Assembly (NCBI GenBank): GCA_023426545.1
Contig: JAFAAN010000091.1
Coordinates: 1 to 53,593 of the forward strand
Direction: 5' to 3'
Length of the DNA: 53,593 bases
Source: Pseudomonadota bacterium
GTDB lineage: Bacteria; Myxococcota; Myxococcia; Myxococcales; Myxococcaceae
In this document: positions 1 through 12,324 of the stretch, piece after piece
How positions within the stretch are numbered: position 1 is the stretch's first letter
Layout of the letters: every line of letters starts with the position of its first letter
Notes under the pieces: generated by a model
The model's input: only the letters and a program-made list of their open reading frames with translations
What the model was told of the DNA's origin: nothing
Databases searched by the model: none
Program-made: the position numbers and the translations under genes

Positions 1-3677
<3,677 letters not shown>

Positions 3678-3681
<4 letters not shown>

Positions 3682-4514
3682 CGGGGCCCGGCGCGCGCGG
3701 CGCGGCGCTGGAGGCGCTGGAGGTGGACCTCCTGCTGGAAGGCGTGGCCCGGCAGTGGGGCTTCGACCTGCGCAGGCGGTCGCGTCCGCAGCTCCTTCGG
3801 CGGCTGCGGCGCCACCTGCGCGAGGAGCGGCTGGACAGCTTCTCCGCCCTCCAGGGCCGCGTGCTGCATGAGGCCGAGGCGCTGGACGCGCTGCTGCGCA
3901 CGCTGTCCTGCACGCCGCCGGCCCTGTTCTCGGAGGCCGCCTTCTTCCGCGACTTCCGCACCCGGGTGGTGCCGGTGCTGCGCACCTGGCCGTCCGTGCG
4001 CGTGTGGCACGCGGGCTGCGGCACGGGGGAGGACACCTACGCGCTGGCCATCCTGCTCCACGAGGAGGGCCTGTGGGGCAGGTGCCGGCTGTACGCATCC
4101 GACGTCAGCGAGGGACTGCTGGCGGACGCGCGCACCGGCGTGCTTCCGCTCCCTACGCCGGAGGACGCGCGCCGATACGCGGAGGCGGGCGGGAAGGGCG
4201 CGCTGTCCGACTACTACACGCGCGATGGCAACTGGGCGCTGCTCCACCCGAAGCTGCGCGACGGCATCTTCTTCACCCAGCACAACCTGGCCACGGACGG
4301 CTCGTTCAACGAGTTCCACGTCATCGTGTGCCGCGACACGCTGCTGGCCTTCAACCGCGCCATGCACGACCACGTGCACGGCCGGCTCTTCGAGAGCCTC
4401 GCCCGCTTCGGCTTCCTGTGCCTGGGCCGCAAGGAGTCCGTGGCACGCACGCCCCACGCGGGGGCTTACGAATCGCTGGAGGACTGCGGCCGCATCTACC
4501 GGAGGGTGGGATGA
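3678..4514 (+). CDS. cheR: CheR-family protein methyltransferase
   Basis: This 278-residue protein is a chemoreceptor-type glutamate O-methyltransferase. The ATG at 3678 overlaps the kinase stop by 4 bases. An alpha-helical N-terminal part (residues 1-85) precedes the SAM-binding Rossmann fold. The glycine motif reads AGCGTGED, followed by a YASDVSEGLL acidic-loop segment and an HNLATDG block. The usual CRN motif is CRD here. The end has the LGRKESV element that corresponds to the CheR LG-x-x-E motif. It should use S-adenosylmethionine to methylate glutamates on a coiled-coil or HAMP-containing partner. No methyl-accepting chemotaxis protein is visible nearby, so the poly-HAMP kinase upstream is the obvious candidate substrate (inference). 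Confidence 0.9.
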
Positions 4515-5068
4515 GCCCCTTGGGCCTGCTGGCGGTGGGGGCACCGCGAAGCGCGGCGGCGGACGTGGCGTCGGTGCTGGCGCTGCTCCCTCCGCACCTG
4601 CCGGTGCCGGTGGTGCTGGCGCTGCACCGGGGGCCGCTCGACGTGCTGGCCGCGCCGCTGGGCCGCCGCTGCGCGCTGCCCGTGGTGGAGCCGGACGACA
4701 AGGACGAGCTGCGGCCCGGCTGCGTGTACCTGGCCCCGGCGGGCTACCACCTGCTGGTGGACGGGGGCTGCGTGGCCCTGTCCGTGGAGCCGCCCGAGCA
4801 TGGCCAGCGGCCGGGCCTGGACGCGCTCTTCGAGTCCGCGGCGGACAGCCATGGCGCTCGGGCCGCGGGGCTGCTCTTCACCGGGCACGAGGACGGCGTG
4901 GCAGGGCTGCACGTGCTCCAGGCGCGAGGCGGGCGCGTGGCCGTGGTCGGAGCGCGGCGCACCGGCGGCGACGGCGAGGAGGGCGGGCTGGAGCAGCTGA
5001 CCCCGGGCACCGTGGGCGGGTGGCTCGCGCGGCTGGCCTACGTGCCGCGGTCCAGGGTGCAACCGTGA
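4511..5068 (+). CDS. CheB-type methylesterase domain protein, catalytic Ser replaced
   Basis: This 185-residue protein is a stand-alone CheB effector domain without a receiver. The ATG at 4511 overlaps the CheR stop by 4 bases. The family pattern is clear: an LRPG-x-VY-x-AP segment, an HLLV strand, and catalytic His39 (ALHRGP) and Asp128 (GHEDG) at their expected places. The usual G-x-S-[TA]-GG nucleophile loop reads VGAPRSAA here, so proline 12 stands where the serine should be; Ser14 is two residues later. The protein may be inactive as an esterase or may act as a binding partner of the CheR-like enzyme. The family call is firm; loss of activity is inferred. Confidence 0.85.
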   Translation: MSPLGLLAVGAPRSAAADVASVLALLPPHLPVPVVLALHRGPLDVLAAPLGRRCALPVVEPDDKDELRPGCVYLAPAGYHLLVDGGCVALSVEPPEHGQRPGLDALFESAADSHGARAAGLLFTGHEDGVAGLHVLQARGGRVAVVGARRTGGDGEEGGLEQLTPGTVGGWLARLAYVPRSRVQP

Positions 5069-6225
5069 GCGCTGCGCCCACGCGCGAGCGCCTGCCCGCG
5101 GTCCCCGCGGAGCCCGTGTCCCTGCTGCTGGTGGACGACCAGCCGGAGAACCTGCTGGCGCTGGAGGCCACCCTGGCGCCGCTGGGGCAGCGGCTCGTCA
5201 CGGCGCGCAGCGGGCGCGAGGCGCTGCGCCACCTGCTCACGCAGGACTTCGCCGTCATCCTCCTGGACGTCGTGATGCCGGACATGGACGGCATCGAGAC
5301 GGCGCAGCTCATCCGCGAGCGGGAGCGCAGCCGGAGCACGCCCCTCATCTTCCTCACCGGCATGTCGCGCGGTCCCCAGCCCGCGCTGCGGGGCTACGAG
5401 ATGGGCGCGGTGGACTACCTGCTCAAGCCCTTCGAGCCGGTCGTCCTTCGCGCCAAGGTGAGCGTCTTCGTGGAGCTGTTCCGCAAGGCGGAGCTGGTGC
5501 GGCGGCAGGCGGAGGCGCTGCGCGAGGCGCAGCAGCGCGAGCACGCCCGCGAGCTGCTGGAGGCGCAGCGGCGCATGGAGGCGGAGCGGCTGCGCTCGGA
5601 GTCCCACCGCAACCAGCAGCGCTGGCTGGAGGCGGTGCTGGCCGCGGTGCCCATGCCGCTGGCGTTGGTGGAGCGCGGGAGCGGCCGCACGCTGCTGGCC
5701 AACCGGGCGGCGCAGGGGCTCGCGGGCGGGAGCCTGGCGTATTCCGAGGCACGCGCGCTGCATGCGGATGCCCGCTTCTGGGGCGCGGATGGGCGGCGCC
5801 TCGACGAGGACGTCCTGCCGCTTTCGCGCGCCGCGCGGGGCGAGGTGTTCCAGGGCATCGCGGTGGAGTGGGAGGTCGGGGGGCAGCGCGGCTCGGTGCT
5901 CGCGTTCAGCGAGCGGCTGCCGCGCATGCACGGACGTCCGGAGACGGTGCTGTTGGCGTTGATGGACGTGACGGCGCTGCGAGCCACCGCCAGCCAGGAC
6001 TGGCTGCCGCTGCGGGTGACGGAGCACCTCGCTACATTGGAGGCACGGGGAGAGGACACGGCGCCGCTCACCCGGCTCATCGACGTGTTGAGGAACCTAC
6101 CGGGCCCGCTCACTGGCAGGCCCGGCCAGACGCACGGGGACGGCTCTCCCCCCGCGGAGGACAGCAGCCGGGCGGACGGCCACGGCGCACCGGACGATGA
6201 ACATCGCCGGACGCGAAATGGTTGA
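5065..6225 (+). CDS. Receiver-coiled coil-PAS-like signalling protein
   Basis: GTG start at 5065, overlapping the CheB-like stop by 4 bases; 386 residues. An N-terminal receiver (about 18-135) has Asp24/Asp25, phospho-acceptor Asp68 and a LKPFEP lysine motif. A charged coiled coil (about 140-190) and a PAS-like domain (about 195-315) follow, then a low-complexity polar tail. No kinase, GGDEF or DNA-binding domain is present, so it is probably an intermediate or anchoring partner. The most likely phosphodonor is the hybrid kinase that heads the operon. The opening DDQPEN matches receivers that often precede kinase domains, so an ancestral kinase part may have been lost (inference). Confidence 0.85.
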   Translation: MSAAPTRERLPAVPAEPVSLLLVDDQPENLLALEATLAPLGQRLVTARSGREALRHLLTQDFAVILLDVVMPDMDGIETAQLIRERERSRSTPLIFLTGMSRGPQPALRGYEMGAVDYLLKPFEPVVLRAKVSVFVELFRKAELVRRQAEALREAQQREHARELLEAQRRMEAERLRSESHRNQQRWLEAVLAAVPMPLALVERGSGRTLLANRAAQGLAGGSLAYSEARALHADARFWGADGRRLDEDVLPLSRAARGEVFQGIAVEWEVGGQRGSVLAFSERLPRMHGRPETVLLALMDVTALRATASQDWLPLRVTEHLATLEARGEDTAPLTRLIDVLRNLPGPLTGRPGQTHGDGSPPAEDSSRADGHGAPDDEHRRTRNG

Positions 6226-6255
6226 CGCACAAAATAACATGGGCAAGGTGGATGC

Positions 6256-6657
6256 GTGAGTGACGCCGGAATCCCTCAGCGGGTCCAGCGCTTCATCACG
6301 ACGCACATCGATTCCCTGGAGAAGCTGGAGGTGCTCCTCCTGCTTCGTGCGCGCGCGGACAGGGAGTGGACGGCATCGGCGGTGAGTCTGGAACTGCGCA
6401 TTACAGATGCTTCCGCCGCCTCCAGACTGGAGGACCTGACGAACCACGGCATGTTGGTGAGCGATGGCGCCACGCCCCCGTCCTACCGTTACAGCCCCGC
6501 GTCCTCGGAGGACGTCCAGGCCGTGACGGAGCTGGCGGAGGTGTATAGCGTGAAGCGTGTCAGCGTCATCTCGTTCATCTTCTCGAGGCCGCTGGACAAG
6601 GTACGAGGCTTTGCCGAGGCATTCATCCTGAAGAAGGACAAGGACGGCGATGGCTGA
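6256..6657 (+). CDS. Winged-helix-like small protein
   Basis: This 133-residue protein starts at a GTG (6256) 30 bases after the preceding gene, with a purine-rich AAGGTGG upstream. Residues about 18-85 look like a winged helix: a helix with a run of leucines, an ITDASAASRLEDL recognition-like helix and a short beta wing ending in YRYSPAS. The C-terminal 45 residues are helical and end in KKDKDGDG. It overlaps the next membrane-protein gene by 8 bases. It could bind DNA or serve as a protein-interaction module of the signalling operon. No family assignment is certain. Confidence 0.7.
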   Translation: MSDAGIPQRVQRFITTHIDSLEKLEVLLLLRARADREWTASAVSLELRITDASAASRLEDLTNHGMLVSDGATPPSYRYSPASSEDVQAVTELAEVYSVKRVSVISFIFSRPLDKVRGFAEAFILKKDKDGDG

Positions 6658-6910
6658 GGCAGTCTACATCCTATGCGCCTTGACGAGCCTGGCCTGTTCG
6701 GTGCTGCTGCTTCGGGCCTACAAGCGCACGGGGATGCGGTTGTTGCTGTGGAGCGGCCTGTGCTTCGCGGGGCTGGCGGTCAGCAACTCGCTGCTCTTCG
6801 TGGACCTGGTGCTGCTGCCCACCACCATCGACCTGTACATGCCGCGCGTCATCGCCACGCTGTCCAGCGCGTCCGTCCTGCTCTATGGCCTCATCTGGGA
6901 TGCGTCCTGA
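6650..6910 (+). CDS. DUF5985-like small membrane protein 1
   Basis: An 86-residue protein with three likely membrane helices (about 4-22, 30-52 and 63-84). A basic loop with YKRTG lies after the first helix. Its ATG is inside the end of the winged-helix-like gene (8-base overlap). It resembles the following 90-residue protein in length, helix spacing and the pattern of an arginine/lysine patch between helices. Both look like the uncharacterised DUF5985 group. The function is unknown. The tight coupling suggests a membrane partner of the upstream signalling proteins. Confidence 0.75.
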   Translation: MAEAVYILCALTSLACSVLLLRAYKRTGMRLLLWSGLCFAGLAVSNSLLFVDLVLLPTTIDLYMPRVIATLSSASVLLYGLIWDAS

Positions 6911-6919
6911 GGTGTCCTG

Positions 6920-7192
6920 ATGCTCAAGCCCATGCTCAATGGCGCGGTGTCGATGGCGTGGTTGGCCTGCGCGCTGTTCTTCCTGCGCTTCTGGGTCCAG
7001 TCGAAGGACCGGCTCTTCGCCTTCTTCGCGCTGGCCTTCACGGTGCTGGCGGGCAACTCGGTGGTGGCGTCGCTGCTGGACGCGGATGACGAGCGGCGCC
7101 ACTACATCTACGTGGTGCGGCTCTTCGCGTTCCTGCTCATCCTCTATGCCATCTGGGACAAGAACCGGGCGGGCCGCCGCGGGACGGGCTAG
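6920..7192 (+). CDS. DUF5985-like small membrane protein 2
   Basis: A 90-residue protein with three likely membrane helices, a QSKDR turn after the first helix and a basic C-terminal end (DKNRAGRR). It begins 9 bases after its apparent paralogue, so the two probably form a pair or hetero-oligomer. It is the last gene of the run that starts before base 1; a 102-base gap follows. The family call (DUF5985-like) comes from memory of the pattern; the function is unknown. Confidence 0.75.
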   Translation: MLKPMLNGAVSMAWLACALFFLRFWVQSKDRLFAFFALAFTVLAGNSVVASLLDADDERRHYIYVVRLFAFLLILYAIWDKNRAGRRGTG

Positions 7193-7294
7193 GCCCGCAG
7201 CGCCGTCCGGTAGGTCGCCCACCTGACAGTTGTCTCGTACCTGCGTCCGAGCGCCGTTGTCGACGCCCCGACGGCGTCATTATCTCGGGCACCC

Positions 7295-9778
7295 ATGCCG
7301 CGCCGCCCCTCTTCACCTCCGCGGCCCACGCCCGAGGAGCCCGGCTCCTCGGAGACGGCCGAGGTGTGTCCACTCCCGGTGCCGGAGGGCGTGCCGGGAG
7401 GGGCCGGGCAGGTCGCCCGCCTCCGGGGCGGCGATGACGCCGAGGAGCGCCTCGCGTTCCTGGCCAGCGCGGGGGAGCTGCTGGCCTCGTCCCTGGACTC
7501 GCGCACGGTGCTCCAGCGGCTCGCGGAGCTGGCTGTGCCGCTGCTGGCGGACTGGTGCGCGGTGGACGTGCTCACCGCGGAGGGACAGGTGGAGCGCGCG
7601 GCCGCCGCGCACCGCGCGCCGGACAAGGTGGCGCTGGTGCACGAGCTGGCGCGCCTCCAGCCCCTGGACCTGACGGCCACGGGCGGCATCCCGGAGGTGC
7701 TGCGCACCGGCAAGGCCGCCCTCCTGCCGGAGGTCCTGGACGCGCTCCTGCCGGGCGTGGTGTGCACGGCGGCGCAGCTGGAGGTGGCGCGGCGGCTGGG
7801 CATCCGGGCGGGCCTCATCGTGCCGCTGCTGGCGCGAGGCCGCGTCCTGGGCGCGCTGTCACTGGTGCGCTGCGACGAGGGCGGCGTGCCGGGCGCGCCC
7901 GACCTGGAGCTGGCGCTGGAGCTGGCCCGGCGCGCCAGCCTCTCCCTGGACAACGCGCTGCTGTACGCGGAGGCGCGTGGCGCGCAGCAGCGCACCGAGC
8001 GGCTCCAGGCCGTCACCGCGGCGCTGTCCCGCGCGGCCACCGCCGAGGACGTGGCGGAGGCGCTGATGCACGGGGACCTGCGGCCCGGGGGCCCGGTGCG
8101 CGGCGCGGTGCTCGGCATGCTGGAGGATGGGCGCCTCCATGTGCTGGGCTCCTTCGGCTACGCGCCGGCGGTGCTCGACGGCCTGCGGGGGCTGTGGGCG
8201 GACCAAGTGCCCCTGGTGGACCGGGCGCTGGAGCAGCTGGAGCCCCAGTGGTTCTCCACCCACGAGGCGGTGCTGCGCGCCCTGCCCGCGCCGTCGCGCG
8301 ACAGCATTGGCATCACGGGGAGCGGCGCGTGCGCCGTGCTGCCCCTGCGGGTGGAGCACCGCATCCGGGGCTTCCTGATGTTCGCGTGGGACGCGCCGCG
8401 GGCCTTCCTCGCGGAGGAGCGGGGCTACCTGTCCTCGCTGGCGCAGCAGTGCGCGCAGGCGCTGGAGCGCGCGGCGCTGTACGAGGCGCTGCGTGAGCGC
8501 GGCGGCAAGCTGCACGTGGCGCTGGAGGCCGGCAGGGAGGCCGAGGAGCGGCTCTTCTTCCTGCTGGAGGCGAGCCGCGCCCTGGCCGAGCACCTGGACG
8601 ACGTGGAGTGGACGCTGGAGCACCTGGCGCGGGTGGCCGCGCAGAACGTGGCCACCTACTGCCTGGTGGAGCTGGTGGGCGCGGACGGCGTGCTCCGGTG
8701 CGTGGCGGCGTCCCACCGCGAGCCGGAGCGGGACGTGTCGGTGCTGGCGTCGCTTCCGCCCGAGTGGGTGGAGGGCACGCTGCACCCGTCGCGCGAGTGC
8801 TTCCTGTCGGGCGAGACGCGCTTCCTGCCGGAGGTGGGGCCGGAGCTGCGCGAGCGCATGGGGCAGGGGCCCGAGCACCGCGGGCTCCTGGAGGCGCTCA
8901 ACCCGCACTCGCTGCTCGCGGTGCCGGTGCGCACGCGGGGGCGCACGCTGGGCGTCATCACGCTGGGGACCGCCGCCCCCTGCCGCAGGCTCGTCACCGC
9001 CGATGTGGCCATGGCGGAGGAGCTGGCGCGGCGCGTGGCGGTGGCGCTGGAGAACGCGTCGCTCTACCGGGACGCGCAGGCCGCGGTGCGCCTGCGCGAC
9101 GAGTTCCTCTCCGTGGCCAGCCACGAGCTGAAGACGCCGCTCACCAGCCTCAAGCTGCAGCACGGGCTCATCGACCGCGCCGTCAGCGGGGAGTGCCGGG
9201 ACAAGGTGCTGCCCCGGCTGAACACCGCCATGCGGCAGGTGCAGCGGCTGGGCGCGCTGGTGGACAGCCTGCTGGACGTCAGCCGGATTTCGCTGGGGCG
9301 CCTGGCGCTGGAGCCGTCCGAGGTGGACCTGGCGCAGGCGGTGCGCGACGCCGTGGACCGGCTGGAGGAGGTGTTCACCCAGGCCGGGTGCTCCGTGCGG
9401 GTGGACGCGCCGGGCCCGCTGCAGGGCCGGTGGGACTCGCTGCGGCTGGACCAGGTGCTGGTGAACCTGCTCACCAACGCGGCCAAGTACGGCGCGGGCC
9501 GGCCCGTCCTGGTGGAGGCTTCGTTCGAGGGCGAGGAGCTGGTGCGGGTGTCCGTGCGCGACGAGGGCATCGGCATCTCCGCGGAGGACCTGCCGCGCCT
9601 GTTCGGCCGCTTCGAGCGCGCCGTGTCCGACAGGCACTACGGCGGGCTGGGACTGGGGCTCTACATCAGCCGGCAGATTGTGGACGCCATGGGCGGGCGC
9701 ATCGAGGTGGAGAGCCGTCCTGGGAGCGGCTCCATCTTCACGGTGCGTCTGCCCCGCGAGCGGCCCGGGGCGCGCTGA
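7295..9778 (+). CDS. Triple-GAF sensor histidine kinase
   Basis: An 827-residue soluble kinase. A proline-rich leader (1-40) is followed by three GAF domains (about 60-215, 230-375 and 415-580). The HisKA domain carries His610 in SHELKTPLTSL. The HATPase (about 705-820) shows an N-box (NLLTNAAKYG), a DEGIGI G1 box and a GLGLGLYIS G2 box. There is no membrane segment and no receiver, so it must pass phosphate to a separate regulator. No cognate regulator lies next to it. GAF domains usually bind small ligands or cofactors; nothing here shows which. The start is the first ATG in frame, and a later one is possible. Confidence 0.93.
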   Translation: MPRRPSSPPRPTPEEPGSSETAEVCPLPVPEGVPGGAGQVARLRGGDDAEERLAFLASAGELLASSLDSRTVLQRLAELAVPLLADWCAVDVLTAEGQVERAAAAHRAPDKVALVHELARLQPLDLTATGGIPEVLRTGKAALLPEVLDALLPGVVCTAAQLEVARRLGIRAGLIVPLLARGRVLGALSLVRCDEGGVPGAPDLELALELARRASLSLDNALLYAEARGAQQRTERLQAVTAALSRAATAEDVAEALMHGDLRPGGPVRGAVLGMLEDGRLHVLGSFGYAPAVLDGLRGLWADQVPLVDRALEQLEPQWFSTHEAVLRALPAPSRDSIGITGSGACAVLPLRVEHRIRGFLMFAWDAPRAFLAEERGYLSSLAQQCAQALERAALYEALRERGGKLHVALEAGREAEERLFFLLEASRALAEHLDDVEWTLEHLARVAAQNVATYCLVELVGADGVLRCVAASHREPERDVSVLASLPPEWVEGTLHPSRECFLSGETRFLPEVGPELRERMGQGPEHRGLLEALNPHSLLAVPVRTRGRTLGVITLGTAAPCRRLVTADVAMAEELARRVAVALENASLYRDAQAAVRLRDEFLSVASHELKTPLTSLKLQHGLIDRAVSGECRDKVLPRLNTAMRQVQRLGALVDSLLDVSRISLGRLALEPSEVDLAQAVRDAVDRLEEVFTQAGCSVRVDAPGPLQGRWDSLRLDQVLVNLLTNAAKYGAGRPVLVEASFEGEELVRVSVRDEGIGISAEDLPRLFGRFERAVSDRHYGGLGLGLYISRQIVDAMGGRIEVESRPGSGSIFTVRLPRERPGAR

Positions 9779-9871
9779 GGGCGCCAGGCGCATGGGCCGG
9801 GGAGGCCCGTGGCGCGTCTGGAAGTCGTCAGCGTGCAGGTTGCGCGTGCCTGGGGCCCGGACCACGGCACA

Positions 9872-10672
9872 ATGCGCGCCATGCTGACTTCAGGGGCGGG
9901 GCCCGGTGCGCCGCGAGGGGACGCCGGAGCGTCCACGGTGCTGTCGGTGGTGGACCTGCGCAAGGAATACGGCGGCAAGGCCGCGGTGAGGGGCGTCTCG
10001 TTCGAGGTGCGGCGGGGCGAGATTGTCGGGCTGCTGGGGCCCAACGGGGCGGGGAAGACGACGACCATCAACATGGTGCTCGGCGTGCTCCAGCCCACCG
10101 CCGGCGCCATCCACATCGAGCGGCTGGACCTGGCGAAGCAGCGCTCCGCCGCGCTGGAGCTGACGAACTTCGCCGCCGTCTACTCGCCGCTGCCCGGCAA
10201 CCTCACCGTGTACCAGAACCTGCGCGTCTTCGGCCTCATCTACGGCGTGAAGGCGCTGGGCGCGCGCATCGCGGAGCTGCTGGAGCAGTTCGACCTGGTG
10301 AAGTACCGCGACATGAAGTGCGGCGTGCTGTCCTCCGGGGAGCAGACGCGCGTGGCGCTGGCGAAGGCGATGCTCAACCGCCCGCACCTGCTGCTGCTGG
10401 ACGAGCCCACCGCGTCGCTGGACCCCGCGACGGCGCGAGACCTGCGCGCCCGCATCCGCGAGTTCGCGGAGCAGGGCACCGGCGGCGTGCTGTGGACGTC
10501 CCACAACATGTACGAGGTGGAGGAGGTCTGCGACCGCGTGCTGTTCCTGTCGCACGGCCAGGTGCTGCTGGAGGGGGACCCCCGGACGCTGCCCAGCGAG
10601 CATGGCCAGCCCTCGCTGGAGGAGCTCTTCATCACCGTGGCGCGCGAGCCGCTCGCGCTGGAGCGGAGCTGA
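9872..10672 (+). CDS. ABC transporter ATP-binding protein (ABC-2 type)
   Basis: A 266-residue ATPase if translated from the ATG at 9872. An ATG at 9881 and a GTG at 9809 are alternatives; none has a convincing ribosome site. Walker A is GPNGAGKTT, the signature reads LSSGEQ rather than LSGGQ, and Walker B is LLLLDEPTAS. The H-loop is TSHNMYEVEE. This is the drug/polysaccharide/Nat-type exporter family. The permease starts 3 bases after its stop, so the two form one transporter. The substrate is unknown. Confidence 0.9.
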   Translation: MRAMLTSGAGPGAPRGDAGASTVLSVVDLRKEYGGKAAVRGVSFEVRRGEIVGLLGPNGAGKTTTINMVLGVLQPTAGAIHIERLDLAKQRSAALELTNFAAVYSPLPGNLTVYQNLRVFGLIYGVKALGARIAELLEQFDLVKYRDMKCGVLSSGEQTRVALAKAMLNRPHLLLLDEPTASLDPATARDLRARIREFAEQGTGGVLWTSHNMYEVEEVCDRVLFLSHGQVLLEGDPRTLPSEHGQPSLEELFITVAREPLALERS

Positions 10673-10674
10673 CC

Positions 10675-11478
10675 ATGCGAATCCACCGGGCCGCCGCCGT
10701 CGCGCTCCGCCACTACTACCTGCTGCGCGGAAGCCTCGCGCGCTTCCTGCCGCTCTTCGCGTGGGTGGCCATCGACATGGTGCTGTGGGGCTTCATGAGC
10801 CGCTACCTCAACACCGTCACCTCGCAGGCGTACAACTTCGTCCCGGCGCTGCTGGGCGCGGTCCTCCTGTGGGACTTCTTCATCCGCGTCATGCAGGGCG
10901 TGACGATGGTGTTCTTCGAGGACGTGTGGTCGCGCAACTTCCTCAACATGTTCGCGTCCCCGCTCTCCATCTCCGAGTACCTGGGCGGGCTGGTGCTCTC
11001 CAGCATCGCGACCAGCACCATCGGCCTGGGGGTGATGCTCGTGCTGGCCAGCGCCGTCTTCGGCCTGTCCTTCGCGGTGTACGGCGCGCTCTTCGTGCCC
11101 TTCCTCCTGGTGTTGTTCCTGTTCGGCATCGCGCTGGGCATCTTCGGCTGCGCGCTGGTGCTGCGGCTGGGGCCGGCGTCGGAGTGGTTCGTCTGGCCCA
11201 TCCCCGCGCTGCTGTCGCCCTTCGCGGGCGTCTTCTATCCCCTGTCCACGCTGCCCGCGTGGATGCAGGCCGTCTCCCACGTCCTGCCACCTTCCTACGT
11301 GTTCGAGGGGATGCGGGCGCTCGCGGCGGGCGGCACGTTCCAGGTGTCGACGCTGGCCTGGGGCGGCGGTCTGGCCGTGGTGGAAATCCTGCTCGCGTGC
11401 GCCTTCTTCACGCGGGTTCACCACCAGGCCGTGCGCTCCGGACTCATCGCGCGGTACAGCGCCGAAAGCGTGAGCTGA
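10675..11478 (+). CDS. ABC-2 type transporter permease
   Basis: A 267-residue integral membrane protein with about six hydrophobic segments. It has the family hallmark near the C-terminus: PFAGVFYPLSTLP followed by an amphipathic stretch and PPSYVFEGMR. The ATG at 10675 lies 3 bases after the ATPase stop (TGACCATG). With the ATPase it would form an exporter in the inner membrane. Nothing in the neighbourhood identifies the substrate. Confidence 0.9.
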   Translation: MRIHRAAAVALRHYYLLRGSLARFLPLFAWVAIDMVLWGFMSRYLNTVTSQAYNFVPALLGAVLLWDFFIRVMQGVTMVFFEDVWSRNFLNMFASPLSISEYLGGLVLSSIATSTIGLGVMLVLASAVFGLSFAVYGALFVPFLLVLFLFGIALGIFGCALVLRLGPASEWFVWPIPALLSPFAGVFYPLSTLPAWMQAVSHVLPPSYVFEGMRALAAGGTFQVSTLAWGGGLAVVEILLACAFFTRVHHQAVRSGLIARYSAESVS

Positions 11479-11738
11479 TATCGGATGTTTCCATTGCCGC
11501 TGTCGGGCGGCGTGGCGCGTCGTTTCCCGAGTGGCCGGAGCGCGTCCGCGGGGGTCTTCCTGGCGTGGTGACGGTATCCGCGGGGGCTGAGTCCTGGACG
11601 AGCCGCGCGGACGGCTCCAGGTGCGGCACCCCGGCCTACACCTGGTGACGCCGTGCGCATGCGGTGGCAGGTGTTCGTCGCGGGAGGAGGCCCGGCGCGG
11701 GTGGCGGCTCACGAACCCCCCGAATCAGGAGCGTATCG

Positions 11739-12278
11739 ATGCGAAGCCTCAAACCTGTTTTTTCGTCCGCTGTGGTGGTGGCCCTGTGCTCCCTTCTCAC
11801 GGCTGGCTGCGGCGGCTCCCCGGCGAGCGACGACTCCCCTGACACGCACGGCCCGCAGAGCGGCGGCCTGGGTGGCAAGCCTGGCGAGGCGGTGACGTTC
11901 AGCGAGGCGTCGTCCGATGACGCCGACGCTCCCGGCGCCGCCGCGGGCAGGCCGGGCAAGATTGCCATCTGCCACATCCCCCCGGGCAACCCGGCCAATG
12001 CCCACACCCTGTGGGTGAGCGAGTCGGCCTGGCCCGCGCACTCGCGCCACGGCGACGTGCAGGGGGCGTGTGAGGGTGGTGAGGAGCCGGGCGGTGAGGA
12101 GCCGGGTGGCGAGGAGCCGGGCGGCGAGGAGCCGGGCGGCGAGGAGCCGGGCGGTGAGGAGCCGGATGGCGGCGCGACGACGTGCTCGCCCATCGGTGAG
12201 ATCTGCGGTGAGGAGCTCTCCTGTTGCCTCGGGCTGACGTGCGGCGCCGACGGCATCTGCGAGCCCACCATCGGCTGA
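11739..12278 (+). CDS. Small lipoprotein: CHIPPGN domain, EEPGG repeats, six-Cys knottin-like tail
   Basis: A 179-residue predicted lipoprotein. The start is supported by AGGAG seven bases upstream of the ATG. The signal peptide ends in the lipobox LTAGC with lipidated Cys24. Residues about 76-113 form a domain with ICHIPPGNP, later histidines (AHSRHGD) and a closing Cys; this motif is seen in many secreted bacterial proteins of unknown role. A linker of six EEPGG-type repeats follows. The last 32 residues have cysteine spacing C-x6-C-x5-CC-x4-C-x5-C, the C-C-CC-C-C framework of inhibitor cystine knots. It probably sits on the cell surface or in the outer membrane. Binding, inhibition or metal capture are all possible. 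Confidence 0.8.
   Translation: MRSLKPVFSSAVVVALCSLLTAGCGGSPASDDSPDTHGPQSGGLGGKPGEAVTFSEASSDDADAPGAAAGRPGKIAICHIPPGNPANAHTLWVSESAWPAHSRHGDVQGACEGGEEPGGEEPGGEEPGGEEPGGEEPGGEEPDGGATTCSPIGEICGEELSCCLGLTCGADGICEPTIG
12078..12167 (+). repeat. Six tandem 15-bp repeats (EEPGG linker)
   Basis: Six units of the form GGYGAGGAGCCGGGY run head to tail, each coding GGEEP or a frame-equivalent pentapeptide. They differ mainly at two synonymous positions, and the last unit ends in GAT. Such arrays expand and contract by slippage, so the linker length probably varies between strains. Confidence 0.9.
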
Positions 12279-12298
12279 GGAACGTTCGAGTGAAGTGC

Positions 12299-12324
12299 CT
12301 CCCTGCCCGGCTCCGGGCAGGGAG
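12299..12324 (+). terminator. Terminator-like perfect inverted repeat
   Basis: CTCCCTGCCCGG and its exact complement CCGGGCAGGGAG are separated by only two bases, 20 bases after the lipoprotein stop. The RNA hairpin would be very stable. Only a short pyrimidine tract (TTCTCC) follows, as is common at this GC content. Confidence 0.65.

Noticed and set aside
5065..6225. Hybrid kinase interpretation of the receiver-PAS gene
   Set aside because: It has no HisKA or HATPase motifs anywhere in its 386 residues.
6223..6250. TTGACG as a possible -35 before the winged-helix-like gene
   Set aside because: No matching -10 at the right spacing and the gene lies inside a tight operon.
12078..12167. CRISPR-like short repeats
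   Set aside because: The units are contiguous, without spacers, and code for a peptide repeat.
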